Assembly (NCBI GenBank): GCA_963971425.1
Contig: OZ020515.1
Coordinates: 17,810,291-17,874,290 of the forward strand
Reading direction: 5' to 3'
From: Bryoerythrophyllum caledonicum
Taxonomy: Eukaryota; Streptophyta; Bryopsida; Pottiales; Pottiaceae
DNA: 64,000 nucleotides
Position 1 is the first letter of the stretch, and the number at the start of each line of letters is the position of its first letter. The notes under the pieces are model-generated. The model was not told the DNA's origin. It searched no databases and was given only the letters and a program-made list of their open reading frames with translations. Positions 57,477 to 64,000 of the stretch are shown here, piece after piece. The translations under genes and the position numbers were made by a program.

Positions 57477-58859
57477 TAGAGTGGTTGCACAATAAGGCTA
57501 ATGTGGTCATATGGAGTTGTGCGATGTCCCGTAATGTGGATGATATGGTCACAACACTTCTACGTGATACTAAACTGACGCGAGATCAGCTTATAGTCTT
57601 GTCGCAAAATGATACGACGAAGTCCACTTATCCTAGAGTGGACCACCTTACCAAGAGGTACATGCTGAAGGACCTCTCAAAACTCGCAAGGGACCATGAT
57701 ATCATCGACCCTAGCCTGACGTTGCTTATTGACGATAGTCCTGAGAATTAGAATCTTCTGAATGACGAGTTCAGTGCTATTCATCCACCTACGTGGGCTG
57801 GTGATATGGATGACAACTTTCTTCGCCAGACCTTGCGTCCGTGGCTGTCGAGTATGATAGCATCACTTTGTTCTGTACCTCAATATGTGCAGGCCAATCC
57901 CCTTTCCGGATTTACTGATGGTTCTGTTCTTAGACGCTCTAAAGTAGGTGAAAATATAGTAAAAGGATGCTCTCAATCGTGGCACCAACAAACTCGTAGA
58001 TTTATTTCACCTGAATCTTCTCCGTCGTGAACTGAAGTGGTCTAGTATATTTTGATTTTACCACACCGGTTTTGTGTACCTGCAGGGCTTGTTACGCTCT
58101 TTTACGCTGTTGACAATGCCATGTCATAGCTGTTTTGTTATGATTCCCCTCAATATTTTGTACATTACCTTGTCTATTGTGTATAACATTTTATTTTTTT
58201 TGTTACGTTCACAGCGATGCCGTGACTACTCAAAGAAAGTTGTCGTATTGTCTGTCAACGGAGTGCTTTGTTTCGAGCCATACCATAATCACAACCCACA
58301 ACGATTTGATCCGAATAACATAATAGTTCGGCCTGGTCTTGTAGAATTCTTCCAAATCCTTCTGAGGTCCTTCCGTGTTGGTATATGGTCGTCCATGCAA
58401 GCCAAATGCGTAAGAAAGGTTCTTCAAGTCATCCTCCCCGAAGATATAAGGACAAAACTCCTTTTTGTTTATGGACGAAATAAGTGCTCTTTGCCGGCGA
58501 GGTATCCATCATGCATGAAGGATCTATTGAGGCTAACTCACGACAAGGCAACAAAGGAGTTCTGCATAAAGGACCAGGTATTGATGGTTGACGATTTCAC
58601 ATGGCGGAATTTGATGAATGGAAACTTGGCATACTACTTTCCAAAGTCATGGCATGGGGAGATGACCTTACCCAATGCAAGGAAAGTTATACCTGACATT
58701 GCAACAACATTGCTTCCGTTCATCCTGTCGCTGCGATCTTCACCGTCTGTAAAGGAGTATCTTCAGACACATGATATGGATGGTCAGTGTAAACGGACAC
58801 TATGTCAGCAATCGCAATATGACGAACTATTTAAGAGTAGGTAGAGGTGATGCAATCTC

Positions 58860-59725
58860 GGCCTCCGAGTTCGTAAGAGCACTCGATTGGGGACTACAAG
58901 AATAGAGGTGAACGCGATCAGGACTGTGGGATCGGGAGAGCCCCTGCTCGAGACTGTTTTGGGAGATCCTGAGAGCATAGGAGATTTTTCATGAGCGTTA
59001 TTTTGAATATGTAGAGGTAACCTAATATAGATGGGTACTCTCTCCGTTTTTTGTTCCCACTGTTGTACATTCCAATATTATGTGAATAAATTTTCAATTC
59101 CTTATTGGTCTTCAAATCATTGCATACATGAATGTCTATTTACTCCCTTTTATATTTTTAATTTTTTAAAGGTCTTCAATTCGATGCGACACATGAACAT
59201 TGTCTATTTTCTTTGCTCGGTCTAGGATGTAACCTGGATGTACAAATTCTAAGAGATGTTGTTTTGTTAGCTGGTCAGCTGTTAGCATGTCTCTCTTTTG
59301 TTAAGATTCCCCTAAAAAAATCCGGGATCAAGAGCTCGCCCAGTCTAGCTGTATCGTGGATGAGGACCTTCCCGGATCACGACGTAACCAAGATCGGGAG
59401 CTCGCTCGGTTAGACTTAACCTGGATGAGGACCTTCCCGGATCACGACGTAACCAAGATCGGGAGCTCGCTCGGTTAGACTTAACCTGGATGAGGACCTT
59501 CCCGAGTCCCAACGCAACTGGATTGGGAGCTCGCCCGGTTTCAGCGTCACCTAGATCAAACCTCCCCGGGTCACGCGGTAACTTGGATCAGGAGCTCGCC
59601 CGGTCTGGACATAACATGGTTCCGGACCTCCCTTTTCGGTTTATGAAAACTTAATATCTCCAGCTCTCCACGTAACCTACATCGGGAGCTCTCTGGGACT
59701 CGTAGTAAAATTCGGATTTCAAAGT
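58860..59725. repeat. Diverged family-1 related units including a 65-bp tandem duplication
   Basis: Isolated units at 58870-58945, then at 59315-59720 a run of GATCGGGAGCTCGCTCGGTT-type half-palindromes alternating with GATGAGGACCTTCCCGGATC. Two adjacent 65-bp units (about 59353-59482) are nearly identical and therefore recently duplicated. 58946-59314 holds no recognised feature. Confidence 0.65.
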
Positions 59726-59779
59726 CCACATTTCATTCTAAAGTCCATTTTTACTTAAATATCGCATAGAAATGAAAGT

Positions 59780-61135
59780 TTAAATGTTGGGATTTCTATC
59801 TAGCCATGATGAGAACAATGCATGTCGCATGTTCTGTCCTGCAATCTTGGCCGCATCTCCGTAATTTCGCAACCTCTGTGGACCACGATGCAAACCTGCT
59901 AAAGGATCACTTTGCATCCTCACATCAGTTGGTGCGGGAAGTCTTTCACCATTTAACTCACAATAGTTGTGTAGCACACAACATGCTATTGTAACGGTGG
60001 CACATTTGTCTACAGATGAACTAAAACATTTCAAAATCCTCCATCTATATTATAATGCTCTTAAGGCATTTTCTATATAAACTCTACCACTATTGATTGC
60101 AAAATCAAATCTCTTTTGATCTTGAAGTGCAGGATTATTGCTGGGCTTGAAGTTCTTCAATAAATATGGGCGTATTGGATAAGCTGAGTCTCCAATCAAA
60201 AAAGGTTGTACCTGAACACCACGAACTAAAATAGAAGGTTGCTGCAAAATCCTTCGTTGATGCAAATCTTGATAAAGGCTAGACCATCTAAATTGTCCAG
60301 CATCATGCACTCCACCTGGTTGTCCGGCACATATGTTCCAGAAAATCCTATTTGTGTCACAAACCGCTTGAAGCACAACGTTATGAAATTTCTTCCGGTT
60401 GAAGAAATCAGCAGACATTGGCGTAATGCGAGAATTTGGACGTGTAGATAATGGAATGTGGGTCCCGTCAATAGCGCCGCAAATATTAGGGACTCATGTG
60501 ATGTCTCTAAATTTTTCTATAATGTCCTGTAATCTATCTCCAATGGGTGTATGAATATAAATGCTAAATAATCCATCACAACTAGATAACACTTTATATA
60601 TGATCCTTGTATACTTTCGAATTGTAGATGCACCACATCCATATAAATCATCCATATTCTCGCATGACATACCGTGCGCTAATCTAAAATTCACCAATTT
60701 TACTTGCTTTCTTATTTGTAGAGGTGGTCTAGAACTCACAGCATGCAATACTAATGGTGCTAGAAATGATGTCAATTCCAAAACAAGGTGCTCAAATGCC
60801 ATAAACGTCATCCTAATTGCCTTCCAATATTCTCTATCCAACATTTCCGGAGTGGTGTGCCATACGTCATCTTGTACAACATCATGATATACATATTGTC
60901 GAGGTTGCACATGCCAAAATTGTACAGGAAATCTCCTCATCCATGTAGAAACAACTAGTACTGGCAAATGATGGGCCCCTACAGACAATTCTATAAGATC
61001 TATAGGAGGTGAAGAACGTTTCCTACGAGGTGAAAATGCCAAAAAAATGATGAAATACGCAGGAAGAAGTGTCGAAGCTTCATTAGAATCCATGGCTTTT
61101 TGCACCAAATTGCAAAAACTCTCTCTAAGTACCAA
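59780..61135 (-). pseudogene. PIF/Harbinger (HARBI1-like) transposase with two nonsense codons
   Basis: One frame of about 450 codons has in-frame TGA at 60494 and TAA at 60050. A likely start is the Met near 61094, or the ATG at 61135. An N-terminal helix-turn-helix-like part (LAHGMSCENMDDLYGCGAST) precedes the DDE nuclease: ICGAIDGTHIPL (first Asp), FLIGDSAYPIRPYL (second Asp) and YIENAL (Glu), followed after the stop by YRWRIL. The C-terminal ACCVLHNYC motif is typical of HARBI1/PIF nucleases. All three acidic residues are intact. The TAA replaces the residue just before YRWRIL, where family members usually carry Lys. It pairs with the divergent Myb-like ORF at 61713, the normal two-gene layout; these elements usually make TTA target duplications, but ends were not located. 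Confidence 0.82.
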
Positions 61136-61712
61136 ATCAACAAATCACCAAAAGATGTGCTCAACTGAACCAACACCTCTGGACTTTATATGATCAAAAT
61201 ATCTTGTTAATTTACACTCCGTGTGAACGCAATAGTTTTTGAATTTAACAAAGTGTTTAGTTAATTTTTGGTGAAGCTGGGGTGAAAAGTAACGGAGCGG
61301 TTGACTGCAGCGGCTACACGATGTGCGCCTGCTCGCAACTGCTGCCACTACAAAATAAAAAATCATAAAAACATTAAAAATTCGGCCCGTGATAAGCAGC
61401 CGCGTGGACTTCCATCCTACGCGGCTGCTGGCAGCCGGCTGCCAGTTCGCTTGCATGTGCAAGGGCCTAATAGCATTCTCCTCCGCCATGCGACACGTCC
61501 CAGAGCAAACTCTAACTGCGACCGGACTCGGATGTATTTCAGCTCATTTTTCATCGGCGCGCTCATTTTTCATCCATGTGTTCATCCAAAAGGATCGTCC
61601 TTCATCCTGTATTTTTTTATAGATATAGATATATGTCAGTGCTAAATATATTTTCCTTCTCTCTTCTCTCATTTGGATTGCGAGTTGTTAATTTTACAAA
61701 ACAACGACCATC
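61136..61712. other. Intergenic region of the Harbinger element
   Basis: Separates the two divergent Harbinger ORFs and should contain their promoters. GC-rich GCAGCCGCG and GGCAGCCGGCTGCC stretches near 61390-61445 can form a hairpin. No other gene is seen. Confidence 0.45.
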
Positions 61713-62003
61713 ATGGACAAAGGTGAGCCTTCATATGTCCACCCACAACAGACAGGGACGAAAAAAAGAGGATTTAGGGATTGGATGGAGGAGACTTTTG
61801 GCTTCCTTCTGGCTCTCGTCAAAGATAAGTTCATAGAAACTGGCGGTAAGTTAATCTCAAGGGATAATTGGAATAGTTTCGCCGAGACACTGAACGAATC
61901 ATTTCCTAACAAGCCTAAACGATCATTTAAGCACTGCAGAGATAAGTTCCAAACTATGAAAACGAAGTACAAGGATAAGAAACGTGACATGGAACCGACA
62001 TGA
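61713..62003 (+). CDS. Harbinger second ORF, Myb/SANT-like DNA-binding protein (short)
   Basis: 96 codons. WMEETFGFLLALVKDKFI, then SRDNWNSFAETLNESFP and CRDKFQTMKTKYKD give the three-helix pattern with conserved Trp/Phe of the plant Myb/SANT-like (Myb_DNA-bind_3) domain. Harbinger elements need this partner to bring the transposase to the nucleus and the element ends. Family members are usually 200-400 residues, so this copy is C-terminally truncated by the TGA after DMEPT, and the downstream sequence shows no continuing domain. Confidence 0.65.
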   Translation: MDKGEPSYVHPQQTGTKKRGFRDWMEETFGFLLALVKDKFIETGGKLISRDNWNSFAETLNESFPNKPKRSFKHCRDKFQTMKTKYKDKKRDMEPT

Positions 62004-63639
62004 ACTGCCCCATCAACGTGGCCATGGACGAGTGCATAATGATCAAACAAAGTCACCTGATCCACTCAACGTAGGGAAAAAAATGAATCATTTTCTTGAC
62101 TTTAAACGCGTTATCTTTCAATCTATGTGGTCAAAGTTTATGAAATTTTGGAAGTATGTTTACTTAATAAGTTTTAAATGAGATCCTATAATCAAAACTA
62201 GAAATATAAGGTTTTGTTTCCCTCCTTACTCATTGCACTATAACGAGCACTTTTGAAGTGTTCTTGGTGTGAAATTGTCACGGACCTTTAGCTCGTAGAG
62301 GACCATTTGCATCTGCGGGGTACAAATTGATTTTGGGCAAGTTCCTAAAAATCCATTTTTGAAGATAAGTTCTTGAAATTTTTAGTTACAATAGATATAT
62401 AGGTTACCTTGGTAGGGAATTTTTTCTTTCTTTTTTGGAACTTGTAGCGAAAAAATAATGGTGCTTCAAACATAAGAAGCATGTTCATTTTGGCAGTTGG
62501 GCAAGGTACTATATCTAAGATGAATAGTGCTACTATAGAGTTGAAAATTGCACTTTTTTAAGGTGGGTTTAGTGAAGGAAAGTTCTTTGCAATCTTCATT
62601 ATTTACACTAAATCCCTAAAGTTCCTTGGCAATTTCACTCAAATACTAGTCCAAAATTGCCACTTTCAAAAAGAGGCACAAAAATCACATTTTTGAACAA
62701 GATTTTGGACTTTTGACCATAAGATCTTAAAATAGACTCATATCTAAGTATGCCATATTTTTTTGGTTGCAATTCACCACACGGATATGAAAATTATAAT
62801 GATTGAAGTACAAGAAATAGTTTTTTTTGCCCCTTGCCCGGCAAGGTCAGCCCACTTTGACTTTGCACATCTTGTCACTTTTACACTAAAGTGTATTTGG
62901 AACCATTACCAATATGATTCATATGATGTTAGCGAATTGTGTTCAAAATTTTAGATCAAAACGAGGAGTGAAGCATGTTGAAATAATTAGTTTGATGCAT
63001 GGAGGTACAAACACGTGACAATGGCTTCAAAAATGGAATGGAAATGTTTGTTGCACACCACTTTACATATTTGAGAATCCCTACGGTTTAAACTTGTCAT
63101 TCCATTTTTCACTAATTTAGGGGAAAAAAATTGGGTAAAAATAGTAAAAACTCTAATTTAAAAAATTAATTGAATCATCCCAAACAATTTTTGGTAAGGC
63201 AGTCTTTGAAAATGGGTCTTATTCATCAAATGTTGGGCCACATCATCTCTCCCACTTCCCCTAAAAGTCAAGGTCGTTCAACTTCTCTTCACAAGAGAAA
63301 AAAACGGGGGGGGTCCGTGTTGGTCACTCCACAGGTCTTGCGGACAACTGGCGGGCCCAATTCAATAAGATTTTAAAAATATTGGTATAGAATTTTCTTG
63401 ACTTTTATAAAAGGCATCTTTCAAGGTTATTCTTGTACCGATGATTTGGGCTGCTCTACCCTTCCTCCATCCTTTGAGCCCTTATTTATTGCCCCTTTTT
63501 GACACTTGTATTTTAGTGGTTCACATGGTTGTCTATGCTGCCTAGCGTCCCCATATTTGACTTCGAAGGCCAATAAACTTTCAAAATATGAGTTCAAACA
63601 AAATAAAAAATACCTCCACAAAGCTCTTATCAGGGACAA
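62004..63639. other. AT-rich non-coding sequence
   Basis: Low-complexity, A/T-run-rich DNA without a convincing reading frame, tRNA or repeat array. It may include the rest of the Harbinger element. Confidence 0.5.
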
Positions 63640-63750
63640 TCTAAAATATTTTTTTTTTTAAAAGAGGATTTTTTCTATTTTTAGGAACCTGCCCAAAATC
63701 AAAATTGTCCCCTCAAAGGACACTTGGTCCTTTAGGGGTTAATAACGCTT
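63640..63750. repeat. Dispersed repeat shared with the foldback arm
   Basis: AGGAACCTGCCCAAAATCAA through GGACACTTGGTCCTTTAGGG matches 2385-2445 in the left foldback arm (AGGAACCTACCCGAAATCAA ... GGACACTTGGACCTTTAGGA). The foldback therefore contains a repeat dispersed elsewhere. Confidence 0.7.
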
Positions 63751-64000
63751 AGAAATTATGGATTTTCTAATATTTTTAAAATTGTTAGAACAAGTCACAA
63801 TAATTCTATCAACCGTTCAGATTTTAGATCCAATGATTATTTCTTTAATAAATAAATACAATTCTTTTTTAAAAGTAAATTGCCACTTTCTATACCCTTA
63901 GTCGTTGCAAGTCCATTTTTCTTATCATAAACTCCTCCATTACTTGTGATTTTTGGCATGCAATGACCTTAAACAAGGTAGAACATAGATCCATTGAACT
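63751..64000. other. Non-coding end of window
   Basis: AT-rich, nothing recognised. Confidence 0.4.

Larger units (their letters stand above)
55336..58844 (+). pseudogene. Twin HAD/FCP1-like phosphatase module, degraded
   Basis: Predicted exons: 55336-55389; 55744 to about 56515 (TAA at 55792, TGA at 56026); 56600-56779; 56979 to about 58028 (interrupted by a MITE, TAG at 57749); 58215-58844. The first HAD domain has YTVVVDLNGFLVHR (DxDGxL changed to DLNGFL), VVIWSCAMSRN and LLIDDSPEN, the three FCP1/NLI-type signatures. The second has VVVLSVNGVLCFEP, where both Asp of the nucleophile motif are lost, then VGIWSSMQAKC and VLMVDDFTWRN. FCP1-like HADs dephosphorylate Ser/Thr or nucleic-acid ends using an Asp nucleophile; the second domain should be inactive. 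The N-terminal half is Ser/Glu-rich linker. It follows gene 2 by 244 bp, and the splice phase (GAT|GCA) allows a single large transcript. Equally it may be a separate gene. Confidence 0.6.

Noticed and set aside
8349-61135. Alternative genetic code (stop codons read as amino acids)
   Set aside because: TAA, TAG and TGA all occur within frames, while gene 1 is free of internal stops in the standard code. Decay explains this better.

Overview
The window is nuclear DNA from a eukaryote, most likely a streptophyte plant or alga. It has spliceosomal introns with GT/AG borders, degenerate Arabidopsis-type CCCTAAA repeats, and plant-style transposable elements (Ty3 retrotransposon, Mutator-like, CACTA, PIF/Harbinger). 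I cannot fix the species; an early-diverging, repeat-rich lineage (charophyte, bryophyte or lycophyte) is a guess. No rRNA, tRNA or CRISPR locus was recognised.

Layout. 1-462 is a partial exon on the minus strand. 585-1290 is a tandem array of a 20-bp palindrome (family 1, consensus near GATCGGGAGCGCACCCGATC). 1557-6205 is a 4.6-kb foldback whose arms contain telomere-like repeats. At 7092 an interrupted gene begins (here 'gene 2', plus strand). Its first intron has been expanded to about 20 kb by two insertions. One is a 13.8-kb Mutator-like element (7446-21225, about 11-bp target duplication) with a decayed transposase and a divergent, apparently intact 11-exon gene ('gene 1', 13612-19795). 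The other is a 5.3-kb element ('A', 21535-26797). Gene 2 resumes at 27062, is interrupted again by a related element ('B', 29545-53977) and resumes at 53983. It may run on into a module with two HAD/FCP1-like domains that ends near 58844. A PIF/Harbinger locus with two ORFs lies at 59780-62003, and the rest is AT-rich non-coding sequence.

Nesting. B holds a 19.9-kb Ty3 retrotransposon (31451-51314, nearly identical 1952-bp LTRs, TSD CACCA). The Ty3 element carries an extra third ORF, which a 2.9-kb CACTA element (34471-37389) splits. Element A is split by a 1.4-kb CACTA element (22631-23991), and the HAD module by a 342-bp CACTA MITE (57135-57476). In each case removing the insertion and one copy of the target duplication rejoins the interrupted reading frame in phase, so the order of events can be read directly.

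Most interesting biology. Genes 1 and 2 share an architecture: a ParB/sulfiredoxin-like domain, a helical and charged middle, and a C-terminal domain laid out like a beta-class amino DNA methyltransferase. Gene 1 and its partner transposase carry palindromes of one family (GCCGACATCGGC) in their introns. Gene 2 and the HAD module carry a different family (GATCGGG..CCCGATC). ParB-type and methyltransferase proteins commonly act on palindromic DNA, so each gene may carry its own cognate sites inside its introns. That is a hypothesis and no such system is known to me. Elements A and B encode homologous coiled-coil proteins and have TG...CA ends with 5-bp target duplications, yet show no LTRs that I can find.
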